Shown in pieces: positions 1 to 10,783 of a DNA stretch of 64,000 bases; positions within the stretch are counted from its first letter, which is position 1; every line of letters begins with the position of its first letter. A model generated the notes under the pieces. The model worked only from the letters and a program-made list of their open reading frames with translations. It had not been told where the DNA came from and made no database searches. The position numbers and the translations under genes were made by a program. This stretch comes from Arthrinium phaeospermum. Taxonomy: Eukaryota > Ascomycota > Sordariomycetes > Amphisphaeriales > Apiosporaceae. The stretch covers positions 4,588,001 to 4,652,000 of the forward strand of contig QYRS01000003.1 of the NCBI GenBank assembly GCA_006503535.1, in the 5' to 3' direction.

Positions 1-1614
1 CCGTTCCCGCTCTCTTCTACGGGCTTTCCTACATTATCCTGACCAGACAACAGTAGCGGATGTCATGTAAGGGCCATGGAGCATGATGTAGTGAAAAGCT
101 CCTGTCAGTTGCTCAGAAAACCACCGGAAAGGGGAAATTGAAAATCTGGAAGGCAAATCGTCCAAATTTCTAGGATCATTGATAGGCGCAATGCGTGACT
201 TTTGATGCGGCAGTAATTGAAGTGAACCACAGCAAACCATCCCTGAATTCGAGTGGTGGCCCAAGAGAGGGCCAAATTGACCGGCTCATAGGGAATGGCA
301 TTCATAATCGATCTTTGGCTAAGCCACGTCATTAGGTAATCAGGTGGGATGCGGTATTTGGTGGCGTGGGATATGCAGCGACAGCCATTGACAGGTCATG
401 GACCGCGCTTGATCCAGGAAACTTCTCCAGGGGCTGTCTCGGAGAAAGTCTGTAGGGCTGGCCAGCTTCCTCTGCCGATGGCCGGGCCGCCTCGGATGCG
501 TCTGCCTGCGAGCCGTTACCTTGCACCAACACCGCCCATTCGATGGTAATCAGGGGCCAGCGCTTGTCATTGCCGCCTTCTGATGGTGAGATTTTCATAT
601 ATGAAAGCGCGCATCGGTACAAGCTCGCGAGCAGCGGTGGGTTGCCTTCGGATGTGGGTGCAAGCAAGGAAAGACAGGGATGAGCACAAGACGTGCTTTC
701 CGAAATAGAAAGTACCGCAACCGCGAGCCTTCCTGCAGTCTAGCAAACAAAGCGGACAGCGCGCTTAACGTTGACGTTCCGCATATGCTCTGTCCGCGTC
801 TATTGCCGCCGTAGACGAGGCGCGCCTCGAGAAGATCGTCCGTCAGCTCACTCCAGAGCACTCTCGCTCCCACTTAATATCATGCAGTTGGGCAATGCAA
901 AAAAACAGCGGTGAGTGCGGCGCTTGATATCCACGTTCCACCGACTATACATCCGCGCCTATTGCCGCCGTGGGCGAGGCTTTGAGAAAGACCAGTGGCT
1001 TGACAGCAACCTAATGGGGCTGCGGTCTACATCCTTCAATTGCAGTATCTTTCGCTCACTGCCATTGGTATTGGACTGGCTGCTGAAGAGTCCTTGGCTT
1101 TCACAGATGATGGTTTATAGTGTCCATATGGATTCGTCGCACGCAAGCGATGGTTGCTATCGTATCCTATCAGATAAGGTGGTGCGAATAGCTCCCGAAA
1201 GATGCAAGAGGGTTCGTATCAATTATGCCTTGGATGTATTTAGGTCACATCGGGACTTCGTGTAAATAGATGAACTGCCAACATGCATAAGGCTGGTGTA
1301 ATAGTTCAACACGTCTGAAGTATGCGTAGGGCGGTTACACTAGCCAAGCATCTCGTGTCGGTTGAAGCGTCAGCATCGGCAGGTCGATAGCTTACAATGC
1401 TGTTCGCTGCACGTCATATCGGCGTTTGGCAAGGAACAAGTTTCATACTATTTGGTCTGGCACAGAATATAAATATCCATCAAATGGTCAGAACCTGAAC
1501 GATATGATCTCCTCACGACAAAATGCATGCGAAGATTCCTTGATTTCACCAAGCAGTTACCAGATACTCCATCCAGTGATGCCCGGCATTTAACCAGGCC
1601 CCGGTCCCGTCCGT
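1..1614. other. Gene-poor left end, no supported gene
   Basis: No frame in this stretch shows a recognisable domain or a convincing splice model. A short open frame at 3-53 ends in a hydrophobic, membrane-like tail and could be the last codons of a gene entering from the left, but it is too short to support. A minus-strand frame at 332-667 and several plus-strand frames are coding-like without a recognisable family. A diverged duplication at about 760-990 is listed separately. Confidence 0.5.
760..990. repeat. Two diverged tandem copies of a ~75-bp segment, possible coding relic
   Basis: The segments at about 760-838 and 918-990 share the blocks CGCTT, ACGTTCC, TCCGCG and TATTGCCGCCGT followed by GCGAGGC or ACGAGGC, about 158 bp apart. 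Read on the plus strand, both can be translated as S-A-(S/P)-I-A-A-V-(D/G)-E-A, followed by diverged residues, so the repeat may be a decayed coding unit. No protein family is recognised and both frames are soon closed by stops. Confidence 0.4.
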
Positions 1615-1693
1615 CTTGCACTCACCAGACTGGCGCCGCCACCACCGCACACGCCGATGCACTGAATCCGGACTCCTGTCTCAAGATCCAATC

Positions 1694-1700
1694 TTATATA
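1694..1700 (+). promoter_or_regulatory. Candidate TATA box of small gene copy 1
   Basis: The motif CTTATATA lies upstream of the conserved leader exon of copy 1. The same CTTATATA motif, also preceded by TCAAG, is found near 3093-3100 before copy 2, so the element was duplicated together with the gene. Its conservation between copies is the main support; no transcription start is visible directly. Confidence 0.35.
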
Positions 1701-1948
1701 CAATATCTTATCGATCCCATATTTCTTGTTCCTGAGTCTTGGTTGCGAAACCTTCGGATATGGGTGGCGCTTCGGATCGTTCCGTGTGTAACGGGTGTGT
1801 GTACCCCGGGAGCGAAATTTCCTTTCCATGTTCACCTCCTATTCCAATTCATGTCCGATCCATTCTAACCAATTATATTTCCAGAGAAACCCCGCACAAG
1901 CACACGCACGCTGTTGCCAAGACGAATGAGTCGCCATCTAAGAGTTCA

Positions 1949-2122
1949 ATGTCTCGCAAGGCGGTCAAAACGTACCTGTCGACCCCGAACGAAGGCGGCG
2001 ACCCAGTGACTGCCATGGGCCTCCGACTCGGCTCATCATCCATGAACAGCAGCGCCGACCGGCAGGCCAAAGTTCAGCATGATATGAATGCAGCACTGAG
2101 AAAGCTGAATTCAACTTCTTGA
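1949..2122 (+). CDS. Small unknown protein, copy 1 of a tandem pair (57 aa)
   Basis: This encodes a 57-residue basic, soluble-looking protein with no recognised family, signal peptide or membrane segment. It is about two-thirds identical to the copy at 3508-3708, sharing M-S-R-K-A-V, N-E-G-G-D-P-V, G-L-R and A-D-R-Q-A-K-V followed by D..AAL.KLN.TS. Conservation is at the protein level and extends into the leader: both copies have a GATCGTTCCGT block, a donor just after it (AACGG/GTGTGT here), and an acceptor with CTAACC shortly before CCAG/AGAA (AG at 1883-1884). The start is the ATG conserved with the internal Met 8 of copy 2. An upstream ATG at 1926 opens an overlapping reading frame in another phase, which may reduce translation of this copy. 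Function is unknown. Confidence 0.55.
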   Translation: MSRKAVKTYLSTPNEGGDPVTAMGLRLGSSSMNSSADRQAKVQHDMNAALRKLNSTS

Positions 2123-2984
2123 TTCTCCGGGTGGTATGAAGGGTCTACAGGTAAGTGTTTAGTAAGCATCTTATCTTATGGTAGTTAAATGTAACTGATG
2201 AGCAACAAATGCAAGGTTCAAGTGGGACGAAAAGGTTCCGACGTCCAGGGAGTGGGGGATGCTGGTCTGTCAAACGAGGGCGGAAGATGGCAACCCACAC
2301 CATCGGCACAGGTACCCTAGCACGCTGCTCGGGCGGTATCTTCCTCTCATGGGCTTTGGACGTAGGCATTCGAATGTGTGCATCATCGATATCGGAGACG
2401 GTCGCAACGAGCGGCTGGTCATAATGAAGGTATATAGCTACTTAGCGGCAGCTGAATGCGAGATCAGAGTAGGCACTGTATTGGCCTGTAATAAGAATCA
2501 GTAGCTGGTACTGATGACGGGCAGGACGGGAATATTTTCCAAGGTCACGTATTTGCTGAGCCGCTCTGTGCCCATTGTTTCGATCCCCTGTCACGCACCT
2601 CAGACATCATCGTCAGATTCTGCAGCAGGCCAATGGAATATCGCCATCCGATCATGCAGGCTGTAAGCACTAAAGATGTTTCTGTGCTGGGCTACTCGGC
2701 TTGCTGGGCTAATGGGCATGCATCAGAAGAGGGGTCTCCACGCACACCGAACAACCTTGGCGACTAGACCTTCATAATTCATCGAAAAGTGGCAGAGTAG
2801 ACCCGAGCTGATTGGCAGTGAGGATGTCGCTGTTTCGTCCTGACTGGAGGGAAGCCACGTTTTCCATACACTTTCTTCTCTTAATACCTAGGAACCAACC
2901 CTTCTACCGCGAAGAAAATACGTACAAGATGGGATTTACGACCAAGCGTATAAATACCTACGACTGCGCGGCCATTGTTTCTCT
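2123..2984. other. Spacer between the two small gene copies
   Basis: Nothing coding is supported here. It holds the presumed 3' end of copy 1 and the upstream part of copy 2. No repeat or hairpin stood out. Confidence 0.4.
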
Positions 2985-3092
2985 CCTTGCACTCACCACG
3001 ATTGGTCCTGTCACTCCATCGGCACCTATACCACTACTGCATCAGCAAGTGATACTGAAGACAGCGTCTTAAACCTTCCCCCATTATTCAAG

Positions 3093-3100
3093 CTTATATA
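3093..3100 (+). promoter_or_regulatory. Candidate TATA box of small gene copy 2
   Basis: The motif CTTATATA, preceded by TCAAG as in copy 1, lies about 60 bp before the conserved GATCGTTCCGT block of the leader exon. Confidence 0.35.
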
Positions 3101-3507
3101 TCACTCTTCCGGCCCTGCATACTCCCCTCCTTGGGACCTGCCCACAAAGTCCCTTCCGATCGTTCCGTCTGTAACAGGTAGGCATACCTTGCGAGGGCTA
3201 TGCTTCCTACCTATGTTCAGTTTCTCTTGTTTCGACTCAAGTCATGACCAGTGGTTTTTTAAAAACCTCCTTACAACCACCCCTTCCCCCTCCTCTATTA
3301 TGTAACAGAGCCGACGAAGCTAGTAAGCCAGTAGCTTCTGCCTGTTTCGACCACTCTTGATTTGTGAGGTGGTGTTCTATCTTGTGCTTCGGCAGTTTGG
3401 GTGCCACGAGAGAAAATTCATCTCCAAAAGTCCTATAGTTCACAATGTTAGGTGTACGGCTTAGATTAAGGCCTGATCTAACCACTTGAGTCGCCAGAGA
3501 AGCCAAT

Positions 3508-3708
3508 ATGCCCTCATCCAAAGATACGATGTCCCGAAAGGCGGTTCGGTCCTACATGTCGACCAAGAACGAAGGCGGGGACCCAGTCGCTGCCCGAGGT
3601 CTCCGACCTGAGTCCTCAAAAAAGAGCACCGCCGACCGGCAGGCCAAAGTCGAGCGCGACGTCGCGGCGGCCCTCGCAAAGCTGAATGGGACCTCTGCCA
3701 AATCCTAG
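3508..3708 (+). CDS. Small unknown protein, copy 2 of a tandem pair (66 aa)
   Basis: This encodes a 66-residue, Lys/Arg/Ser-rich protein of unknown function with no signal peptide or membrane segment. From residue 8 it aligns with the 57-residue copy 1 at roughly two-thirds identity, with the N-E-G-G-D-P-V and A-D-R-Q-A-K-V blocks unchanged. The 5' leader is also shared: a GATCGTTCCGTCTGTAACAG exon end, a GTAGGC donor near 3178, and an acceptor (CTAACC ... GCCAG/AGAA) just upstream of the ATG. The leader intron is longer than in copy 1. This start is chosen because it immediately follows the acceptor; an in-frame ATG at 3529 matches the start of copy 1. Conserved protein sequence against diverged spacers suggests a real gene. 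Confidence 0.6.
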   Translation: MPSSKDTMSRKAVRSYMSTKNEGGDPVAARGLRPESSKKSTADRQAKVERDVAAALAKLNGTSAKS

Positions 3709-5261
3709 GTATCGGCCCTTGGGATGGACGATTGATTCGTCCTGATTTGTGTGAGTCCCTCGATCTCTGTAAATGTTACAGTCTGCAGGTAACAGGCATT
3801 GTTACTGACACAAGAGACACACGTAGCTAGTGCGATGAACCTTGAGCGACACACACAGCCCACTTACCTAAATCGTCGATACACCCTTTTCTGATTCGCT
3901 ACCCGTCCCGCCGCTATGGATGCGTGGGGTGAGCCCACCCGACAAAGTTAAGCTTGGTCGGTTCCACCATCACTAAAAATCGACGTACATGTTCGTGCCA
4001 GGTACATCCGACTTCGTCCAGTTCAAGCGAGCGACTCGCAAGAGGTACCTGATGCCAAACCGTAACGTTTCCCCAAGCTGCAAGAGCTGGACACAGCATT
4101 CTACTTCTGCATCTCCACAGGTCTCAGAGTATTTTGAAGACATCGCTAGGCTCGAGCAATTGGAGAAGACCCTGCGAAATTTGTTTCCTTCCACAATTTG
4201 GCTGGGCATTCTGAGAGAGAGAGAAGTGCACGATTGATACACGATATTTGGAGGAACAAGAACACGCAACCAGCCCCTACCTTTCCCCTTTCCTTTTATG
4301 GCCATTGTTTCTAAACTGCACCAACAAGCTTCTCACACATCATGTCCCACGACGGCTGCAAAACAAAACGATGTGTTTCTACAATTGGAGGAATCAAAAG
4401 GCATATATAACATTTCTGTTTTCTTTCCCCCCCCCCCCCCCCCCCCCCCCATCTCCCATTTATTTCCGTGCTTTTTCTTAGCTGGGATCCCCGGGTCGAT
4501 GGTGATGATGCTTATGGGGTAGGGAGGGGCATTAGTGGCATTCGGAACCCGAACAGAACACGCAGAGCAGACGGGTACAGCCGATTCGCTGTTGTGAGCT
4601 CCCCAGTTGCTGCCCCGACGAAGTTACGACATCACGAAACAATGACGGGAAAACGCCATGCTCGAGCAAATGTCGAGGCACAAGGAATTAGATCTTTACA
4701 TTTTGTTCTTAATTCTACAACAGTCATCCGGCTGTTTCAACACACACATTTTACCTGAAGAGGCCACGACATGACGATTCGAATGACTGAAAACGATGAA
4801 TGCGCAGGAGTTGAGAAAATGGGGTTGAATTTTCAAACATTTACATTTTCCCTTTGCTTTTGCCATGATCACACCAAAACAGTCAAGTGGTCTCAATATG
4901 TTTTTCCTGTTTGCTTAGTTCCCTCAATCCAGGCCCGAGCCCTTTTCCCAATCTCTCTAAAACCAAACCCGCAAGATCGGGTGCAGTATCTGTCTGGGGT
5001 ATCTCTATCGTATCGTATCTTTCACCAACCCAAAAACGCCATGCCATGCCATGCCGTGCAAACTGTGGCTTTTGGACAGACAGGCCTCTCGCTCGCTCGC
5101 TTGCTCGTACTGCAACAGTAAGTCGAGTTTTCCTCCAAGGGGGTATCACAAAGTGTCCGCATTCCTGTTTCATCATACAAATCTCTCTCGCCGCCCATCT
5201 AGTAGACCTGATGGGGGGAGTCCAACCATAATACAATAACAATAAACCTTCAGCCCCTTCA
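3709..5261. other. Intergenic, no supported gene; contains a poly-C tract
   Basis: Only short overlapping frames without domain character are present. The stretch includes the 3' side of small gene copy 2, a 24-base C run at 4427-4450, a short ATGCC repeat near 5040-5057 and the presumed 3' UTR of the DLT1-like gene. Confidence 0.45.
4427..4450. repeat. Poly-C homopolymer, 24 bases
   Basis: Twenty-four consecutive C bases follow a T/C-rich stretch. Length in such a run is often unstable and hard to sequence correctly, so the exact count may be an assembly estimate. Confidence 0.9.
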
Positions 5262-6794
5262 TCAAAAGCTGTCGCCAATCCGCAGCACATACGGCAAATC
5301 CACCCCGTCCTCCCGCCGCGACAGCCTAATAACGCTGTTCTCGCTGTTCTGACTGGCGGATCTCCGTAAACTGCTCCCGTCGCTCCCGCTCCCGCTCCTA
5401 CCGCCGCCGCCACCAAAGGTGCTCGGGGAGTAGGGCGGCCGCGTCTGCGCAAAGCTGTTGCCGCTGTGGGTGCTCGAGCTCCGCGACAAGCCCCGCAGCC
5501 GGCCGCCGATGATACCCGGTGTGATGATGGACCGCGCGCCGCCGCCGCCGCCCGCCCGCGAGCTCATTGGGGTCGACGGGGCGGTGCCGTACTGCCCCCG
5601 CGAGGCCCCCGACGAGTTCCGCGCCACCATGACGGGCCGTTTCTGTTTCGGTAAGGCCCGCGGCGAGGTCACGCGGCTGACGGGCGTCCGCAAACTGGAC
5701 GAGCTGGCCATGCTGTGGATGCTCCCGCCCTCGGGCGTCGTCGGGCTCGACTCGCGGGGCGCATCGTCGTCGATGTTGCTGTGGCTGTCGGTGTACATGC
5801 TGTTCGCGTCGTTCTCGTCCATCACGTGCAGGGCGGACGGGTCCAGCGGCTGCATGCTGCGGAGCACCTCGGCGAACAGGTGCATCAGGTCCCGGAACGC
5901 CGCGTTGGACAGGGGCCGCGGGGAGAAGCGCCCCCGCTCGTAGGCGTCGAGGAAGTCGGAGACGTTACGCGTGGACGGGATGACGCCGAGCGACGTCAAG
6001 TGGAGGACGTAGTCGCGCAGGCTCATTTGCGGCGCGCGCTGCAGCATGGCCACCGCTTCGGGGTCGAACGCGGGCAGCTCGGGCGAGGCGAAGCGGTCGG
6101 GCGGGGCTTGCGAGACGGCCTTGGCCTCGATCAGGTTCGGCAGCTCGGACAGGACGGTGCTGTACTGGAGGTTGGGCAGGTCGGGCGAGTTGGGGCTGCC
6201 CCAGCCGTTGTGTTCGATCTCGCCCCAGACGGGTTTGGTCGGGGGCAGCGCGATGCCCATCTTGCTCTCGACGGTGCGCGACTTCTTAAGCGTGGGCCAG
6301 GAAAACGGCGATCGGCGCAGCTTTTCGTTTCCGACATCGCCGGCCTTTTCGTTGTTGTTGTGTTGATCGAACTCGTTGTCCTCCTCCGCCAAAACGCCCA
6401 GACCGAAGGGCTCCTCGTTGGGTCCGGTGACTTTCGGTCGCGCCTCCCAGGCGATGGCGGCGCTCCTGCCCACCTCCTTGGCAATCATCTGCCGGACCTG
6501 CTTCTTGACATCGCCCTTGCCGATGGGGATCGTGTTGCGCGGGATGGCGGCGAGGACGGTCCGCGTGATGTAGAGCCGCAGGAAGTAGACAAAGAGGACG
6601 ATGATGACGGAGACGAGGTAGACGCCCGAGATGATGATGATGTTGGAGTACTGGAACGTGAACAGGTAGGCCTGGCGGATGATGTCGCCCGGCACCGCGA
6701 GCAGCAGCGCGACCAGGATGAGCTGGAAGAGAAAGTAGAGCGAGTTGTAGAAGATGCGAAAGGCGGTATGCAGTTTTGCTTTTGACTGCGCCAT
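5262..6794 (-). CDS. DLT1-like membrane protein (defect at low temperature), 510 aa
   Basis: The single-exon frame encodes 510 residues. Two membrane segments lie at the N terminus (about residues 14-33 and 49-71), followed by a conserved basic stretch (around residues 80-115) and a long Ser/Pro/Gly-rich, probably disordered C-terminal half. The two N-terminal membrane segments followed by a cytosolic tail, with the intervening conserved sequence, resemble the fungal Dlt1 family, known in yeast from cold-sensitive growth; its biochemical role is not established. The tail here is much longer than in yeast, as is common in filamentous fungi. The start follows a short A/C-rich leader and no introns are needed. 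The upstream neighbour NDC1 lies on the same strand, about 1.2 kb away. The family assignment rests on the N-terminal 150 residues only. Confidence 0.75.
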   Translation of the reverse strand: MAQSKAKLHTAFRIFYNSLYFLFQLILVALLLAVPGDIIRQAYLFTFQYSNIIIISGVYLVSVIIVLFVYFLRLYITRTVLAAIPRNTIPIGKGDVKKQVRQMIAKEVGRSAAIAWEARPKVTGPNEEPFGLGVLAEEDNEFDQHNNNEKAGDVGNEKLRRSPFSWPTLKKSRTVESKMGIALPPTKPVWGEIEHNGWGSPNSPDLPNLQYSTVLSELPNLIEAKAVSQAPPDRFASPELPAFDPEAVAMLQRAPQMSLRDYVLHLTSLGVIPSTRNVSDFLDAYERGRFSPRPLSNAAFRDLMHLFAEVLRSMQPLDPSALHVMDENDANSMYTDSHSNIDDDAPRESSPTTPEGGSIHSMASSSSLRTPVSRVTSPRALPKQKRPVMVARNSSGASRGQYGTAPSTPMSSRAGGGGGARSIITPGIIGGRLRGLSRSSSTHSGNSFAQTRPPYSPSTFGGGGGRSGSGSDGSSLRRSASQNSENSVIRLSRREDGVDLPYVLRIGDSF

Positions 6795-8007
6795 GGTGGT
6801 TGCTGCGGTCCGTCGCTGGCCGTCAACATATTATTATTAGGGATTTTCGCATACACAACAAGGTATATCGTGGGCGAGCCTTGTTTATTAAATTAGAAGG
6901 GAGCTGCTGGCTGGACGACCGGTTGGCGATCTCGAAAGTCGATGGCGGCTGGGAATTGAAGGACGGAATCATCGCATCCTATCAATTAATTGCGTGATTA
7001 GGACCAATACATCTCGAGTCTCGCGGTCAGTCAGGCCGCAACGAAAAGAGGGACAACAGGAAAGGGAGATGACGAAGCCGTGGAAGCAACAAAAAGAGAA
7101 GGGGGATCGTGGAGTGGGAAGGCCCCCGGCGGAGCTTTAAATTAGATGCTGGGGCACCGGGAATTAGCTGCCCCGCTCCAACATGCAGGTTGCCTGCACC
7201 CTGAGGTCAGACATGTCCAACTGGAATGGTTGCCTCGTAATGTCGTGGGCGGCATGGGACGCCCTACAGCACATTCATCGTCGCCCGGATTCCTGATGGT
7301 GCATCCAGGATCTAAGTGATCTGAGAGATAAAGATATTACCGATCGAAAGTATCAACATCCTTGGCTTGAATGGCGCACGATTCCAGAAGCCATCTATTT
7401 ATAATCCCCTGTGTGGAAATGGCCCAGAAGGCTGCCGTGCAACCGTGGCAACCCACTAGAACAATAGCCGTAAACATTCTAATTCTTTCACAGCATCAAA
7501 CTTCAACTGGTGTAACTTGTCGGCGACCAATATTCAATAATTGAAGCAGAGGAGTTTCATACTCGATTCATGGTTTTCTGATTACGAATCATGATCTATG
7601 TTCCATCTACCCCCTTCGAACTACAGCAATAATATTCGGCACTCATCTTTGCCGAGGTGGTACGGAATGCGACCCGCCGGTGGCTTTGACCTCCAGTGGC
7701 TTTCACCGTAAAACCAGCCGACAGGAACGGTGAAAGAGACTGACATTATGCTACGCGAATGTTTTGGCCGGTTTGGCCAGTACCCATGATGCGTTGGGTC
7801 ACCTGCAACCTGAGAGGTGTACACCAAACGCCCGACGCTGAGTTTGGACTATGCAGTGTGATGAGGCTACTGACTCCTGTCGCCAAAGCCGGGCACTGCA
7901 TCTCTCTTGTGGGCGAGGAGCTCCATCTGCCGCGTCGGCGAAATGCTGTTGCTTTGTTGCGCGAAGTTCCATAGCTCGGGCAAGCGCCGAGAGACTTTCG
8001 TGTGCCA
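6795..8007. other. Intergenic: DLT1-like promoter and NDC1 3' side
   Basis: No gene is supported. The part next to 6795 is the promoter and leader of the minus-strand DLT1-like gene, and the part next to 8007 is the 3' UTR of NDC1. The DNA is AT-richer than the flanking coding sequence. Confidence 0.5.
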
Positions 8008-10035
8008 CTAGCTCACTTGCTTCATCTCGGGCTGCTTCTCCTCCGCTCGCTTCTGCTGTCGCTCCTGTTGTCGCTCTTGCGGCCGCTCCTGCGGCTTCTC
8101 TACAGGAGGAGCCGGGACGGCCTTCTTCGTCGCCTCCTTGGCTAACCGGAGATCGGTTCGGCTGAGACGCAGATCCGTGCTGTACTGCTCAAACGCACCG
8201 ACGACGGTGTCGAGGGCATCCTTGAAAGCGTCCAGCATTTCCTCCACGGGCTCGCATTGCCGGCTGCCCTCCAGGTCGGTCCAATGGATGACGAGGTTGT
8301 CGCGGAAGATCTCCAGCTTCTTAATCACGGTGGTCAATGTCCGGATAATAGCCGGGACATCGCGGTGGACGTTTCCGTAGTTATCCTCGCTCAAACTCGA
8401 GACAGCCAGTTGGGACAGGGTATACGCGGCGTTGATGTAGATGCTGGCCTCTCCATGCGGAGTACCAAGGACGGCAGTTGCAAGGCGGCGCGAGAAGAGC
8501 TGCTTGAAGGGCCATCCGATAGGGTACTGCAGAAGCCACAAGAAGATGTTGGTCCACATAGCGGCAATGCCGTTGGGGTTGGCGTACTGTTGCTGCTCCT
8601 TGGTCAGAAGGGAGTCCCGGAGCTCGGTGACCGTCTGCTTGGCCAGGGGTCCGATCTCGGCAGGCTTCCTGCCCGGGGACCTCATCTTCTTGCCAACGTA
8701 AGTGCCCACCGAATCTCGGAATGTCTTGGGCGCCGGTGCATCTTGCCAGACCATGGCGGACACGGGAGGCTCGACCAGGCGAGTGGGAGGTGGGGCGGCA
8801 GCATCTGCGTTGACGGCGGCGGGCGGAGGAGCAGGCGGCTTGCCGTACTCGTCGATGCGCTTCTCAATCTGCTTGATGGTGTCGAGGCAAATCACGTAAA
8901 GTTGCGACCACATGGGACCATCCTTGCGATCAATGTCCTCAAAGATGCCCTTGCGGCGGGCGTCGAAGTCCCTGGCAATGAGAGCGGTCTCCCACATAGC
9001 AAATGCCTAGTCATGTTAGCAGCTGCAGGGAAAATTTTGGTCGCAGAGGATACATACCTGGTTACGAGGCTTCTTCGCCTTCAAGCCATTCAAGAGACTG
9101 CCATTGGGGTCCTTGGACTCGGCGGTCAAGGGTTGCCCGTTCTTGATGGGCTCCTTGGCCAGGCGCAGAGTCAGGGTCGCGTTGCCAAAGTTCCAAAGCA
9201 GGCACAGGAGGAAGCCGGCTAAGATGGATCGGAAGAGCATCCAGACGCTCCACGGGCCGCTGCTCGGGGGGATGTTGGTCTTGGGCAGATTGTAGAGCGG
9301 GCGGAAGAGGGTCATGGTCCACCACCACGCGGTGCGGCGGAAGAAGAGGCTGTAGAGCGTGAGGTAGTTGGCCAGGCAGACGCCAATCGAGTTGGTGGCC
9401 GCACGCATGACGAGTCGCGGGGCGCACTTGACCAGCTTCTCGAAGGGATCCTCCTTGGATGCCGGCTGCCCGTTGCCATTCTCTTTCTCCTCCGACTTGG
9501 CCTTGATGGATCCCAGCAGCAGCCGGTCGTAGTCGAGAGCCGAGTGCATGATGCCCTCAAAGATACCAAGCAGGGTCAGGCTGACGGTGTAGAACAAGGC
9601 GCGCTCGTTGAGGCGCGCTCGGCCGCTGTGGTAGGTGATCCATTGGAGACCGGCATGTTCGCCCACGGAGTACAGGTACACCTGGCTGAAGGAGAAGGCG
9701 GAAATGGCGTAGGTCAGGATGTTTTCGCACGTCTCGAGCGTGAGCGCGTATTGGCGGAAGGTCTGGAAGCCCGAATTGGAGGTGCGCAGGCCGATGTGAG
9801 GATGGGCTATCCGCAGAATGACGATGAAGAGCGCGGAGCCGAAGATGGCTAGGGTTCGCAGGCCTGCTATGCCCAGCGGAAACCAGGACCAGATGACGGA
9901 GGTCCAGCTAGAGAGTGTGAGGGATTCGGCGTAGGAGATGGCGAGGACAACGAGGAGGGTCGAGGCGAATCGTCGTTGGAGGCATGGTTGGAGGAAGTCC
10001 TTGTAGGGCGCCCTTCGCACCACCGGCGCAGGCAT
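8008..10035 (-). CDS. NDC1: Nucleoporin NDC1, pore membrane protein (658 aa)
   Basis: Two exons (10035-9058 and 9006-8008) give 658 residues. The 51-bp intron has donor GTATGT and a GCTAACATGACTAG end, and the frame is kept (phase 0). The N-terminal half has several membrane segments (roughly residues 22-41, 52-85, 105-125, 155-175 and further ones to about 290), and the C-terminal half is soluble, ending in a Gln/Lys/Glu-rich coil. This layout and the sequence fit the Ndc1 family, which anchors the nuclear pore complex in the pore membrane and in fungi also helps insert the spindle pole body into the nuclear envelope. The gene is divergent from PEP12 with a 748-bp shared promoter region. The length is typical for fungal Ndc1. 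Confidence 0.9.
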
Positions 10036-10783
10036 GGTGGCAATTCCCGTCTGTCTGTCTTGGTGTTCGATTGATTATCGTGGGTTCATATCGATCGGTC
10101 GAGTCGCGTAGGGAAGGGCAGTTGGGGCAGCAGACTGGAAGGCGGGTGCGCGAGTCCAGCCGTGGATTTTGTAGAATCGTTGACAGCGGGCGGGCCAAGA
10201 TGGGCAAAGTAAATAAAAAGATTCCAGCACATGGAGCATGGAGCTTTCAAAATGTTAAGGTGCAGCTGCAGCAACACCAACCTAGCAGCTAAGGCATGAG
10301 GCGCTAAGCCACAAACGGTTAGACGTCCCCGATGCTGTCTTTCAGTTGTGATGATGTGGCTGACAGCGACAACCACTGCATACCTGGAGCATTATGCCGG
10401 TGATTTGCCCGAATTGCATTGCACTATATATAAAGACAGTTCAGTGTGAATTCATGACTTTAATCCCAAGGCATATATTAAGGCGGATATCCAGCCTTAC
10501 CATGGCGGATATGCGGTTACACATTTCCCGTTTCTGCTGCCTGATTAGTGTGGCCGTGCACAGCACATTACGTAGCGTCCCTGGGCAGTCACCCGTCACC
10601 TGAACCAACCACCAGCCCGAGATAAGCCGAATCAATCGATGATTGTCAATCATCAACTTTCAACATCAACAACGACGAGGTGCATCATTTGCTTGCTTTC
10701 TTTTTGCCACGACCAATCAAATTCCATCTCTCTTTTGTCATAAAAACCCCCCATCTCGCTCTCTTCAGCGAAAACCGCCCGCG
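10036..10783. promoter_or_regulatory. Divergent promoter region NDC1 / PEP12
   Basis: The two genes are transcribed away from this 748-bp stretch. It contains a CTATATATAAAG stretch around 10425-10437 and a C/A- and CT-rich leader before the PEP12 ATG. No individual factor site can be supported. Confidence 0.4.

Noticed and set aside
3..53. Short hydrophobic frame at the left edge that could be the end of a membrane protein gene
   Set aside because: Only 16 codons are visible and no family feature can be checked.
5715..6785. Long plus-strand open frame (356 codons) opposite the DLT1-like gene
   Set aside because: It is an Arg/Asp/Val-rich antisense frame that follows from the GC-rich codon use of the real gene; no domain or start context.
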